Assembly: GCF_963576615.1 (NCBI RefSeq)
Contig: NC_088711.1
Location: forward strand, 18,632,182 to 18,696,181
Length of the DNA stretch: 64,000 nt
Source: Watersipora subatra
Taxonomy: Eukaryota > Bryozoa > Gymnolaemata > Cheilostomatida > Watersiporidae
Direction of reading: 5' to 3'
Part shown: positions 10,673-26,100 of the stretch, one piece after another
Layout: every line of letters begins with the position of its first letter
Numbering within the stretch: the stretch's first letter is position 1
Program-made: the position numbers and the translations under genes
The notes under the pieces: model-generated
The model's database searches: none
What the model saw: only the letters and a program-made list of their open reading frames with translations
What the model was told of the DNA's origin: nothing

Positions 10673-13600
10673 GTAAGTGGGTTATAATTTGCTTGTTCAT
10701 TGCACCATTTCTAATATTGAGCGCTCCTAGTAGCTATTGTTAAGTTATGCAATCATGCCTGCAGTTTAATTGCATTTAGATATTTGTTAATGAAATTTTA
10801 TACCAGAAATATATGATTTGCAGGGCTTGCCGAGATGCTTGCTTAATGCGATATCTATAAATTACGCAACCCTTTTACTGGGCGCTTGTTAATTATTTGT
10901 TTTAATTTTATATGTTCATTTTTATATGTTCATCTTCGATGCATTGCAGCATCGAAGATAGAGTTTCATTTTGAAAGCACATCTAGTGATGCTCTGCTTC
11001 AAGATGCAAGTCTAGAAGTTCATGCTAAGTCAACATTTGTCCTTCAAGCCAAGTAAGTATGAGAGTTCTGTATTCTTCTAATACTCTTCACCAGTTTTGA
11101 ACTGGATTGTGTTTCACTCGCGTTGACTAGATGCTTAAAGATTAGCTTACACAAATTTGTTGTAGATATTATCAGAAAGAGTTGATGTTTTTTACCATTG
11201 GCGACTGTTTTTGATTTTCATGTGATCTGATTGCCATTGTTTCTAGATTAAAATCGATAGAACTACATCCCGATTAAAAGCCTCGGAAGAAAAATATGTG
11301 TGAAATGGCTTCACCAGTTGTTATCATTGCTATTGTTGATATCAGCTATTGTGTTCTGTTCAAGTGGTAGGCGTCTTTATTTTGTCTGTCTCTTTGTAAG
11401 TATAGATCTCATAATCACACTTTCGATTGATCAAGTTTTATTGGTTTTAATCTTGAAACATCCTCACATTCAGATCACCTCAAACATAAAAATTAATGGC
11501 GAATGACAGAAAAATAGCAACACTTTATGATAAAGTCTATAAGAATTTTATGTAAGTTCAACTTATTTGTATATTTATATATATATATATATAACTTATT
11601 TATAAGCTAGTAATTGTAAAAGTACTATAGGTAGTGCTATCTTATTGGGGGGGGGGTTATGTTTTAAAGACCCATCGGCAAGCGATTTCATCATCATTAA
11701 AGATGTGATTGCGGCAAATTTTAGTTGATTTTAACAGAAAGTATTGGTGTTTTTCTATCAGTTGTTTGTTGTTTTAAGCGATCTCATTGTCAAGATATTT
11801 GAAGATTAAAATCGACAAAAATTGATCACGGTAAAAATGCTCAAACAAAAAAGATGTGCCCAGACATGCCCAAAATGATGTATACAGTGAAACGATCTGT
11901 CTCTATCTCTCATATTCACATCGGCTATTGCGATAAACGTCTAGTCCTACGCGGCTCTACTGGCATATATTTTATTTTGTATTTGCTCATGATTGCTAAA
12001 ATAAAATTTTAAAACTAGTTACAGATACATTATTATAAATGTCTTAAACACCTCAAATAAGGGAAATTAAAAATTTGTCATATTAGTTTCCTCTAAATGC
12101 TGTGTAAACATTGGAATAGCGACTACGATTCTGCCGATCTACACTAATTAGGTCATTGAGTAAACTTATTTCATTGCGGCCTTTGTATCAGCTAAGTTCT
12201 CAGTTGCTACCCACACAGGAAGCTAGTTACTAAATAAAATAAGCAAACTGCATCTTTGAAAATAATATGTTCAAATATATAGCGAAACCAACTGCATCAC
12301 TAAAAAAGTCATTTATAGTCAACGTTATTTAGTCATTATTAGTATCAATTTGTAGAAAAAGATTTATTGGTCACATTTGATTAGTTGATTCAAGTACTAG
12401 ACAAATGGTTTTTTGAGTTGACCGAAATAGTGAACGCAAGATGTGAATTTCATTGAAATCAATCAACCCACCGATTCTGGCAAAGAGTTAATAAAGCCAT
12501 TTTTGCACCTGGTTGGCAGTTTGCCGCGTGAACTCACCTGTTTTCACTCGGTGGTGTGGAGCATAAAATTTTTTGAGCTTTTATTATTTAGTCCATTGAA
12601 ATTGAGTCGAGTTATGCAAAAGTATGTGTCAATACAACTCTGATTAGGCTTCATAAATCCATCTATCAGACAAGCTTTCAGCCCAGGTGGCAGTGGGACT
12701 ATGATGTATTCAATAATATTATTTTATATAATTTTTACAAGCAAAAAAATTTTCATCTCAGCATAAATTTTTTATTTGAAACATTCATCCAAGTCGTGGC
12801 CACTCACATAGTTTTAGCTCATATAATAAGACAAATTAATCTACCGCAGCAAACTCAAACAAAACGTATCATGGTTTGTGCAGCACATATTCGTGTCTCA
12901 TTTTCTTATTTATGGCAGTTTCCAGACGGACAGCTGCTCGGCTGGTGGCAGCAAATAAACATTCTGTAATCAATAAAACAAATGTTAGAAGTGTATGTCA
13001 TTCATAGATATGCCATTCTAATGCATTGGTACTGAAAGCTTTCAAATTTGGAGTTAGATAGGTTGCGAGTGTAATTTTAAAAATTAATAAATCTTTAACA
13101 AAAACATAAGTACGCCAAGCTAACAATTCGAAGCTTTGTTTCTGAGAGCTAAAGATGAGCATTGATCAATCGATTTTCCTCACTTTCTACAATTGAGAAG
13201 TGAACATAAATTCTAATCATGAATCTAATTTACTAGCTAAAACTGCCAAAAAATTTGAAGCAAATATTATAGCTAGGTGAAACGATAAAAAAGTTATGAA
13301 ACGATGATTGGTGATAGCAAAAAGTTATAATTTTTTTAATTAGTAAATGTATTCATGAGTACTTAAATTCATTATTCTGGAGTAAGACCATTATTCTAGT
13401 GGCTGTTGATCAAACCTTTCTCTCAACATCTATTCACATTCAGTACCAAAAATATTTATTACTTAGTATTGTACCATGTCTAACTGTACAGGATACAACA
13501 TATTTATAACTTAGTATTGTACCATGTCTAACTGTACAGGATACAACATATTTATAACTTCATATTGTACCATGTCTAACTGTACAGGATACAACATATT

Positions 13601-14147
13601 TATAACTTAGTATTGTACCATGTCTAACTGTACATGATACAACATATTTATAACTTAGTATTGTACCATGTCTAACTGTACAGGATACAACATATCACTT
13701 AGTATTGTACCATGTCTAACTGTACATGATACAACATATTTATAACTTAGTATTGTACCATGTCTAACTGTACATGATACAACATATTTATAACTTAGTA
13801 TTGTACCATGTCTAACTGTACAGGATACAACATATTTATAACTTAGTATTGTACCATGTCTAACTGTACAGGGTACAACATATTTATAACTTAGTATTGT
13901 ACCATGTATTGTACAACATACCTTTTAGTATATTTAGCGCTGGTTCATTAATCTAAGCCAATATATTGCTAGATGCTATAGATTAATTAAGACGCGTTCG
14001 TCAATTTAACAATCAAAATCATTCATTTTGTAGCAAGAACTCACTGTGCTACAAAATCTTGCTGAGCTGTATCACGCACGTGTGCACAGGAATTTACATT
14101 ATAGTCTCAAACAGGGAAATATAATCTCAGTGTAAACACAACAGTAT

Positions 14148-14186
<39 letters not shown>

Positions 14187-17100
14187 AACAAGGCTTCAAG
14201 CCATTCCATCTTGGCCGCTGAGGCTACAAAATAAGATCAAGGACTTGCGCAAGAAAGTTAGTAGGCTCAGTGAGAGATCTAACCACAGTTGGAAGCGTCC
14301 AAAAAGGGAAGCCACAATAGAAGCTCTAGAATCTGCCAAACAGCAGCTAGTAGCACTCTCGGCACGACTGAAGCGGTACACCAAAGAGCGGGATAACAAG
14401 AGAATGAACAAACTGTTCATCAATAACCCATCTAGAGTATATTCCCAGTTCAAAGGTGAACTGCAGAGGCCAATGTCTGAGCCTCCCCGATCTAGCACTT
14501 CAAAGTTCTGGAAGGACATCTGGGAGAAAGAGACTACTCATAACACCACTGCAAATTAGTTGAAGAGGCTTAAAGAGAACCATCAACACACTGTGGCTCA
14601 GCAAGGACTCACCATCAGCAAAGAGGACATCAAGTGCAGAGTGCAGCGTATGAAGAACTGGGCAGCACCTGGCCATGACATGATTCAAGCCTTCTGGTTA
14701 AAGAAATTGACATCACTTCACACTAGAATGGCTAAGCAGATGGAATACCTAATAGAACAAGGTGACCATCCAGAATGGCTGACCAAAGGACGAACTGTAC
14801 TTCTGATAAAAGATCCAAAGCAGGGGCCGATTCCCAAAAACTATCGACCAATAACGTGCTTGCCCACCACTTGGAAACTGCTCTCAGGAATAGTTGCAGA
14901 CCAACTGGAAGAGCACATGAGTCACTATATGACCAGTGCTCAGAAAGGAATTGGGCGCAACACCCGAGGAGCTAAACATCAGTTACTGGTGGATCGGACG
15001 GTCTGTCAAGAGAGCAGAAGAAGGCAAACCAATCTTGCCATGGCTTGGATTGACTACAAAAAGGCCTATGACTCAATTCCCCATAGTTGGATACTTGAGT
15101 GCCTCAGTATGTACAATGTTCACCCTGCTCTTGTGGCATTCATTAAGATGTCAATGACCAAATGGAAGACGGAACTGGAGGCTAATGGCAAAAAGCTGGC
15201 GAGTGTGCAAATTAAGCGAGGCATCTATCAAGGTGACTCCTTATCACCGCTGCTCTTCTGCATATGCCTAAACCCTCTAAGCAATATGCTGGAGGAAACT
15301 CAATATGGGTACCAGTTTAAGAGTGGCACCAAGATAAACCACCTCTTCTACATGGATGACATCAAGCTGTACGCTAACAAAGAAAGGGACATTGATTCGC
15401 TAATACACCTCACTCAGGTATACAGCAAGGACATCGGAATGACCTTCGGTATTGAGAAATGTGGAAGGCTAATTCTTAAGAAAGGCCACTCTATGCTCAC
15501 AGATGGCCTAAGAATGCCAAATGGTACCATCAAAGATATAGAAGAAGGGTACAAGTACTTAGGGATTATGCAAAGCAACATCAACCACGAAGCCGAGGTA
15601 CGTCACAAAGCCATTACCGAATACAAGAAACGCCTTTGGCAGGTCTTACGGAGCCAGCTCAATGCCAAGAACCAAATCACAGCAATAAATACCTACGCAC
15701 TGCCAGTAATAAGATATCCAGCAGGCATAATAAAGTGGACTGAGGAAGCCATCAAAGAAACAGATATAGCAACTCGTAAACTGCTGACCATGCATGGAGC
15801 ACTCCACCCAAAATCTGATACTACTAGATTGTATCTTGATAGGAAAGATGGCGGTAGGGGACTCAAAAGTGTACAGCAGACAGTGAAAGTGGAGGAGCAA
15901 AGCATCAAAGCATATGCAGCCTCCATGGCCATTTCAGATAAGTTGCTAGCTGAATTTCAATCGGCTGCTCTTACAACGGACCTACGCCCTGATGATGAGG
16001 AAATTGACTGGCACACGAAACCTCTTCATGGTGCTTACCACCAACAAATATCTAAGGTTGGCGATCTTCACCAGACATATATGTGGCTGAACAAAGGAAA
16101 CTTAATGGCCAATACAGAGTCGCTAATCATGGCAGCCCAGGAGCAAGTGCTCCCAACAAGGCAACTCCAAACGAAAATCTATCACACTAGAGACGATCCT
16201 AGATGCAGACTGTGCAAAGATGCACAAGAGACCATCCAACACATCATCAGTGGATGCAGGCAGCTAGCAGGAAACGCATACACTGAGCGGCATAATCATG
16301 TCGCAGGTATTGTGTATAGAAGTCTATGTGATGAGTATGGCCTTAATAAACCACAACACTGGTGGGAAGCTCCTGGTAAGGTGAATGAAAATGATCGCGC
16401 TAAGATCCTCTGGGACTTCTACATCCAAACTGACAAGCATGTCCTAGCAAACCAACCAGATATTGTGGTGGTAGACAAGGAGAACAAGAGGGCTACTATA
16501 ATAGATATAGCAGTTCCCAATGACTGCAATATAGCCAGCAAAGAAAAAGAAAAGGTAGAGAAATATCTCCCTCTTGGAGAAGAAATTGAAAAATGCTGGA
16601 ATGTAAGAACAACTGTAATCCCAGTAGTCATTGAGGCACTGGGCGCAATAACACCGGCGCATAAAATGTGGCTTGCCCAAATACCAACAACAATCAACTC
16701 AGGTGAGTTGCAGAAAAGTGCGCTATTGGGAACAGCTAAGATCTTGAGGCGAGTGCTCAAACTCCCAGGTCTCTGGTAGGAGACCCGAGTTAGAGCAGAA
16801 TTTACCACCCATACGGGGTATCCGGGGTGAGGAAACAATTTTTATATATATATATATATATATACATTGTATATAAGAGACTAAAAGTTGAAGATAAATT
16901 TACTTCTATTCTCTTATCTTCCTCTGCAGCATAACGTTGCTGACGCCTGTCAGCTCGAACCATACGCTGTCTGCCCCAAAACCTGATGCTCACAAAACTA
17001 TGAGTCACCTTCGCAGGAGCAGGAAGCTTTGTTATAATTCTGTTGTTCATCAATAAAACGTGCCAATCCAGTAATTCAGTAAATAAACGATGTCAATTGA

Positions 17101-20100
17101 AGCAGTAAACATTGATGTTTATGTGTGATCTAGTAATTGAGTAAAATCCCCAACTTTGAGATCACAGACAACGCGTTTTACTAGCGACAACAATTATTAT
17201 GACCTATATAAAAATTTTCTGCTGACTATTGGCTAAAGAAAAGATCTTATATTTATATCTCGTAGACTCTTTTCAGATGTATCATTACATACTTCACGAA
17301 CGAAGCACCCGCTCGAATCTGAGCATTTTAAAAGATGACCTCATTCATATGCTTATATCTCTAGACAGGGTTTGTTGACAAAGACAAAAACGGCATCAAG
17401 TTGTAGCTGATGCTTTAGCCTTTTATTAGTCTTAATTTCATCTGATCGACCTTTTTGACGCAATCACATCTTTAAGCGATTCCATTTCTCGATGAACCTC
17501 GCACCCTTACAGCTTCTTTTTCATACACGTAGGCTATTTACACTGTACATCGTCATTTTTTCTCCTACTTCACTTTTTATTGGTTGTTTTAATAAGTGTA
17601 AACTTTTAACAAATATATTAAATTTTAACTTACTCATTTTCATTAATTTGTGGCATGCTCATGAGCGTGTAAACAAATATTAGGTTACTGTTGACGGCAT
17701 TGTGGTATACATTACATATTTTTACTATATTCCTCGTTTACTTGCTTGTCATTTTTCTTTTCATTAAGCGTTTGTGTGTATCAAATGTCTTTTTTCTTAT
17801 AATGCTTCAACTATGGCTGATATTAGCCTAATACCTATTACCATATGTATATAAAAACAATGTCATGCCTAGCAAACACGTGTAATATTTATACATTCAT
17901 GGTTACATTCATGGATACATTCATGGTTACATTAATGGTTTAAATAAATGTATTTTCTTTTTTATTTTTGTTTAGCCATTTTATGTATATTTTTGACCAT
18001 TTTTAACATGTCGTAGTGCTGAGTCAGTGCTAAGCAAGCCCGTTGTTAGGTGAAGTCTACCTATACATGTACTTACTATCCAGCATAATTCACGCTGAAT
18101 TAGGAGTCATCCACCTCCTCATTAGTCACAGTAAATTGTAAATGCTCTTTGTTTACTGCGCATTCCATATCCTGGATACAGTGTTTAGATAAGTCTATTT
18201 GATTCCATTACAGTAAGTTGTCTTACCAAATGATAGAGTAAGAAGTGAAATCCATTTGTTCCATTGTTTATTTATTATCCATAAAACTATTTGTATCATA
18301 TTATCATACTGCTGATCAGATATTGTGGTTGTCAGTATTTATACTAGGCTTAGTGTAGGGAAAATTACATAATTAATTGGTAGCAGCTGTATAGGAAGCT
18401 TTGTTTGAGGAGGTTTGCTTTGTTAAGAGGAGGTTCGGAGACAACGAAAGGGAAGTGGTTAACACTAGTTTAGAGAGCCAGTGACAACTAAAGCCGAAAC
18501 CTAGACGCGTTTGCCATGCTAAATTATTACTGAAGGCGGTTTTGGCATTATTCTTTAACTACCAGCTTGTCGTTGTTGATTAGTTAAAATAGCAATCATG
18601 GGAAAATATGTGCTGAATATGCTGCTAAACATGATTAGATAATCTCTACTATAATAACTGCTGTGTCCGTCTCTCCGAAGCCACGGTTGGAGCTTGAAAA
18701 AATTATTGCTTTGTACAGAATTTGAATTCGCAACTTTTAGCATGATAGACCGATATGCGAACACATGCATCAATCAAGCATATTGCAATATTTCTGAGTG
18801 GTTGCGCGTGTACATGTACTTATTTTCTGTGCTTTGTTGGCACACCAGGTGATATCTTATGGCACACTGGACTGCCAGAGTTCTAATTCATTATAATTAC
18901 TTCGTTGCTACTCTATTTTTTCTGTACCTTGCTTATTTCATTGTTTATTCGTTCAACTCATGTGAAAATTCGTTGTTAATTCTGGTTGTATCGATTGTAT
19001 CATACATTCTTTGAAACCTTCACTCCTTCAGTCGTGGCACTTTAAGTCATGCATTAAATTGCAATTTCTGTTTGGTTACAGCGGCTATGTTAGTCCAGAC
19101 GTAGACCTAATTCTAAAGTTTGATGATAATGATACGAATGTCCTCACCTACACTCTCTCCAATATGACATATTCGGCTGGCAACGACAGTACGCATTGGA
19201 GTCTTGTGACAACTGGTATGGAGCCAGGTCATGCTGTCATCATTCTTTCAGATCTAGAAGAGAATGGTGAAATCATCACTTCTAATTACAGGTAATTACT
19301 ATTCAACTTTCTCTTGTAGTAGGACCATTATTCTGGTGGCTGTTGATCAAGCCTTTCTCTCAACATCTATTCACATTCAGTACCAAAAATATTTATAACT
19401 TAGTATTGTACCATGTCTAACTGTACAGGATACAACATATTTATAACTTAGTATTGTACCATGTCTAACTGTACAGGATACAACATATTTATTACTTAGT
19501 ATTGTACCATGTCTAACTGTACATGATACAACATATTTATAACTTAGTATTGTACCATCTCTAACTGTACAGGATACAACATATTTATTACTTAGTATTG
19601 TACCATGTCTAACTGTACATGATACAACATATTTATAACTTAGTATTGTACCATGTCTAACTGTACAGGATACAACATATTTATTACTTAGTATTGTACC
19701 ATGTCTAACTGTACATGATACAACATATTTATAACTTAGTATTGTACCATGTCTAACTGTACATGATACAACACATTTATAACTTAGTATTGTACCATGT
19801 CTAACTGTACATGATACAACATATTTATAACTTAGTATTGTACCATGTCTAACTGTACATGATACAACATATTTATAACTTAGTATTGTACCATGTCTAA
19901 CTGTACATGATACAAAATATTTATAACTTAGTATTGTACCATGTCTAACTGTACATGATACAACATATTTATAACTTAGTATTGTACCATGTCTAACTGT
20001 ACATGATACAACATATTTATAACTTAGTATTGTACCATGTCTAACTGTACATGATACAACATATTTATAACTTAATATTGTACCATGTCTAACTGTACAG

Positions 20101-23100
20101 GATACAACATATTTATTACTTAGTATTGTACCATGTCTAACTGTACAGGATACAACATATTTATAACTTAGTATTGTACCATGTCTAACTGTACAGGATA
20201 CAACATATTTATTACTTAGTATTGTACCATGTCTAACTGTACAGGATACAACATATTTATAACTTATTATTGTACCATGTCTAACTGTACAGGATACAAC
20301 ATATTTATAACTTAGTATTGCACCATGTCTAACAGTACATGATACAACATATTTATAACTTAGTATTGTACCATGTCTAACTGTTCATGATACAACATAT
20401 TTATAACTTAGTATTGTACCATGTCTAACTGTACAGGATACAACATATTTATAACTTAGTATTGTACCATGTCTAACTGTACAGGATGCAACATATTTAT
20501 AACTTAGTATTGTACCATGTCTAACTGTACAGGATACAACATATTTATTACTTAGTATTGTACCATGTCTAACTGTACATGATACAACATATTTATTACT
20601 TAGTATTGTACCATGTCTAACTGTACAGGATACAAAATATTTATAACTTAGTATTGTACCATGTCTAACTGTACAGGATACAACATATTTATTACTTAGT
20701 ATTGTACCATGTCTAACTGTACAGGATACAACATATTTATAACTTATTATTGTACCATGTCTAACTGTACAGGATACAACATATTTATAACTTAGTATTG
20801 CACCATGTCTAACAGTACATGATACAACATATTTATAACTTAGTATTGTACCATGTCTAACTGTACATGATACAACATATTTATAACTTAGTATTGTACC
20901 ATGTCTAACTGTACAGGATACAACATATTTATAACTTAGTATTGTACCATGTCTAACTGTACAGGATACAACATATTTATAACTTAGTATTGTACCATGT
21001 CTAACTGTACAGGATACAACATATTTATTACTTAGTATTGTACCATGTCTAACTGTACATGATACAACATATTTATTACTTAGTATTGTACCATGTCTAA
21101 CTGTACATGATACAACATATTTATAACTTAGTATTGTACCATGTCTAACTGTACATGATACAACATATTTATAACTTAGTATTGTACCATGTCTAACTGT
21201 ACAGGATACAACATATTTATTACTTAGTATTGTACCATGTCTAACTGTACAGGATACAACATATTTATAACTTAGTATTGTACCATGTCTAACTGTACAG
21301 GATACAACATATTTATTACTTAGTATTGTACCATGTCTAACTGTACAGGATACAACATATTTATAACTTATTATTGTACCATGTCTAACTGTACAGGATA
21401 CAACATATTTACAACTTAGTATTGCACCATGTCTAACAGTACATGATACAACATATTTATAACTTAGTATTGTACCATATCTAACTGTACATGATACAAC
21501 ATATTTATAACTTAGTATTGTACCATGTCTAACTGTACAGGATACAACATATTTATAACTTAGTATTGTACCATGTCTAACTGTACAGGATACAACATAT
21601 TTATAACTTAGTATTGTACCATGTCTAACTGTACATGATACAACATATTTATAACTTAGTATTGTACCATGTCTAACTGTACAGGATACAACATATTTAT
21701 TACTTAGTATTGTACCATGTCTAACTGTACAGGATACAACATATTTATAACTTAGTATTGTACCATGTCTAACTGTACAGGATACAACATATTTATTACT
21801 TGGTATTGTTCCATGTCTAACTGTACAGGATACAACATATTTATAACTTATTATTGTACCATGTCTAACTGTACAGGATACAACATATTTACAACTTAGT
21901 ATTGCACCATGTCTAACAGTACATGATACAACATATTTATAACTTAGTATTGTACCATGTCTAATTGTACATGATACAACATATTTATAACTTAGTATTG
22001 TACCATGTCTAACTGTACAGGATACAACATATTTATAACTTAGTATTGTACCATGTCTAACTGTACAGGATACAACATATTTATTACTTAGTATTGTACC
22101 ATGTCTAACTGTACAGGATACAACATATTTATAACTTATTATTGTACCATGTCTAACTGTACAGGATACAACATATTTACAACTTAGTATTGCACCATGT
22201 CTAACAGTACATGATACAACATATTTATAACTTAGTATTGTACCATATCTAACTGTACATGATACAACATATTTATAACTTAGTATTGTACCATGTCTAA
22301 CTGTACAGGATACAACATATTTATAACTTAGTATTGTACCATGTCTAACTGTACAGGATACAACATATTTATAACTTAGTATTGTACCATGTCTAACTGT
22401 ACATGATACAACATATTTATAACTTAGTATTGTACCATGTCTAACTGTACAGGATACAACATATTTATTACTTAGTATTGTACCATGTCTAACTGTACAG
22501 GATACAACATATTTATAACTTAGTATTGTACCATGTCTAACTGTACAGGATACAACATATTTATTACTTAGTATTGTTCCATGTCTAACTGTACAGGATA
22601 CAACATATTTATAACTTATTATTGTACCATGTCTAACTGTACAGGATACAACATATTTACAACTTAGTATTGCACCATGTCTAACAGTACATGATACAAC
22701 ATATTTATAACTTAGTATTGTACCATGTCTAATTGTGCATGATACAACATATTTATAACTTAGTATTGTACCATGTCTAACTGTACAGGATACAACATAT
22801 TTATAACTTAGTATTGTACCATGTCTAACTGTACAGGATACAACATATTTATAACTTAGTATTGTACCATGTCTAACTGTACAGGATACAACATATTTAT
22901 AACTTAGTATTGTACCATGTCTAACTGTACAGGATACAACATATTTATTACTTAGTATTGTACCATGTCTAACTGTACATGATACAACATATTTATTACT
23001 TAGTATTGTACCATGTCTAACTGTACAGGATACAACATATTTATTACTTGGTATTGTACCATGTCTAACTGTACATGATACAACATATTTATAACTTATT

Positions 23101-26100
23101 ATTGTACCATGTCTAACTGTACATGATACAACATATTTATAACTTAGTATTGTACCATGTCTAACTGTACAGGATACAACATATTTATAACTTAGTATTG
23201 TACCATGTCTAACTGTACAGGATACAAAATCTGCAACAGGGTTACTCATTTTTATTGCAGCATCAAAGACGCGTTCATTCGTTTCCAGGTGTTTCACAGC
23301 GCTCCTCTGAATGTATTTAGCGACGTTATTGGCTGGATTTATTTTGCTGCCTGGTCTATCAGCTTCTATCCTCAAGTCTACCTCAATTGGCGGCGGAAAA
23401 GGTGCGTTTCTATGGTTACTCTTAGAGTAGTCTGAACCATTACAATGTGAGTCTGCCATTTTTTGAAGATGGGTTCTTGCACCCAGTTGTCTCAAAATGT
23501 GTTCTATCCCAATTATTTTTTTGGGATTGATTCTTAAAAAATAATTGGGATTACTAAGGCAGATCCAGTGGTTGTGTTCAGGCATCGCATTAACTGTTAG
23601 TAGTGTTTGGCTCCAGCTGTCTAACAAGGTTTGTACAATTTTAAATTTATCTGGTTCCTATTGTACATCTGCTGGTGACCATGTTGACGGTTATCACGGC
23701 TCACTATTTCTATTAAACCTTGACAACAATACCGATGTGATCAACTCTACACATTTTCGGTTCAGCAGCTATAAGAAGACTTTCATTCTCTGATGTCAAG
23801 CTCATGTGGCTGATGTGGTACATTTGTTCTCCACACCTCATAGCTTATGGTATTATTTAGTGTTGTGTTCAGCCAATGGTGCACTTGTATTACAGCGTTG
23901 TCGGACTCAACTTTGATTACTTGAGTTTAAACTTTGCTGGGTTCCTCTGCTACACAATTTACAATATCGGACTTTTCTGGATTCCTGAGATCAAGGTCAG
24001 AGAACTTACAGTTATCTAGGTGAAGCACTTATCTGCTGTGATTGTATGTAGCTCGAGAGCCTAACTCGGCTATTAATACATCTCCATAGCTTTTTGTAGT
24101 AATTACTCGCTCCACTCTTAACTTGAACTGCCAGTAATTTTATAGCACTTTAAGGTTGATTGCGTCAAAAAAGTCGATCAAATAAAATTAAAACCAATGA
24201 AAGGCTAAAACATCAGCTACAATTTGATGCCATCTTTGTCTTTGTAGACTAACCCTGTCCAGAGATAAGCGTTTGAATGAGATCATTTTTTTAAACGCTC
24301 AGATTCGACCGGGTGCTTTATTCGTGGTGTGTATAGTGGTACTTGTGAAAAGAGTCCATGAGCAATAAATATAAAATCTATTTTTAGCCCATCATCAGCA
24401 TGAAATTTTTATATAGGTCATAATAGGTGTTATCGCTAGTAAAACGTGTTGTCTGTAATCTCGAAGTTAGAGGTTTTATTCAATTACTAGTTCCGTGCAT
24501 CGACATCGTTATTTAATTTACTGAATTAGTTGACATATTAACTTACTGAATTACTGCATCTACACGTTTTATTGACGAACAACAGAATTGTAACAATGCT
24601 TCCAGTTTCAGCTAAGGTGACTCAATAGTTTTCTGAGCATCAGGTGTTTAAAAATAGGGGCAGACAGCTTATGGTTAGAGCTGACAGGTGTCATCAGCGT
24701 TATGCTGCAGAGGAAGATAGTAGAATGGAGGTAAATTTATCTTTAATTTTTGGTCTCCTATATATATATACTGTTGTTTACATGGAGATTATATTTCCCT
24801 GTTTGAAACAATAATGTAACTTCCTGTGCACGTGTGTATAATACGGGTGAACAGTGAATTCTTGCTACAAAGTAAATGATGTTGATTGTTGAGATAACGG
24901 CTTTTTAATTAATCTATAGCAACTAGCAATATAATGGCTTAGATTGATGAACAAGTGTTTAATATACTAAAGGTAATAATTTTAGTACTCATGAATACAT
25001 TTACTAATTAATAAAATCATAACTTTCTGCTATCACCAATCATCTTTTCATAACTTTTTTTATCATTTTACCTAACTATATTTGCTTCAAACTTTTTTTG
25101 GCAGTTTTACCTAGTAAATTAGATTTATGATTAGATTTTAAATGTTCACTTCCTACTTGTAGAAAGTGAAGAAAATCGATGGATCAATGCACATCTTCAA
25201 CTTCCAGAACCAAACCTTCGAATCGTTGGCTTGGCGTACTTATGCTTTTGTTAAATGTTTATTCATTTTGACAATTACACTCGCAATCTATCTAACTCCC
25301 AAATTGAAAGCGCTCAGTAGATAGGCGCTAGAACGAAATCTATAAATGACACATTTATGACTTCTGTTTTATTGATTACATGATGTTTATGTGGTGCCAC
25401 CCGCGGAGCAGTTGCGCCAGTATGAAAACTGCCCTAAATGGGGAAAAGAGACACGAATATGTGCTGCTTAAACCATGATATGTTTTGTTTGAGTTTGCTG
25501 CAGTAGATTAATTTGTCCTAGTATATGAGCTAAAACTAGGTGAGTGGCTACGACTTGGATGGATGGTTTTAATAAAAACTTCATTCCGAGACGAAAATTT
25601 TTTGGTTTGTAAAAATTGAATAATAAAATAATGTGGTTGAATATAATGCAAAACATGGTTTGCAAAACATATCAAGTACATCATAGCCCTGTTTCCATCT
25701 GTGCTGAAATCTTCTCTGATCGATGGATTTATGAAGTGTAATCAAAGCTGTATTGACAGGTACTTTTGCATAGCTCGACTCAATTCCAACTGACCAAATA
25801 TTAAAAGCTCAAAAGATTTTATGCTCCACACTACCAAGTAAAAACGAGTGGGTCCACAAACTGCAAACCAGATGCAAGAATGGTTTTATTCTATTTTATT
25901 ATGACCGACAGAATCGGTGAGTTAATTGATTTAAAAAAAATTGACGTTTTGCATTCCTTATTTCGGTCAACTCATAAAACCATTTGTTTTGTACTTGAAT
26001 AAACTAATCAAATGTGGCCAGTAAATTTTTTTCTACAAATTGATACTAATAATGACTAGATAATGTTGACTATAATACAGGACTTTTAGGAATGCAGTTG

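Larger units (their letters stand above)
11697..17475 (+). mobile_element. TTAA-flanked DNA transposon copy A, carrying two nested insertions
   Basis: The left end is TTAAAGATGTGATTGCG and the right end is its inverse, CGCAATCACATCTTTAA. The interior aligns with the inverted copy at 24150-26626: for example GATGTGCCCAGAC, CTTCCTCTGCAGCATAACG, and TTACTAGCGA against the inverse of TCGCTAGTAA. Two blocks are absent from that copy: the minisatellite element at about 13374-13920 and the retrotransposon at about 14150-16865. No transposase is recognised, so it is non-autonomous. It lies wholly inside CTNS intron 2. Confidence 0.82.

Noticed and set aside
14196..16838. Minus-strand frames within the retrotransposon
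   Set aside because: Shadows of the RT/endonuclease frame.
19317..23229. Regular repeats as a CRISPR array
   Set aside because: The units are directly contiguous with no unique spacers, and the context is a eukaryotic intron.
20385..23627. Minus-strand open frame of 1080 codons repeating [16 protein letters not shown]
   Set aside because: It is the 48-bp minisatellite (48 is divisible by three and its minus frame happens to lack stops) plus antisense of a CTNS exon. There is no independent evidence of expression or of a domain.
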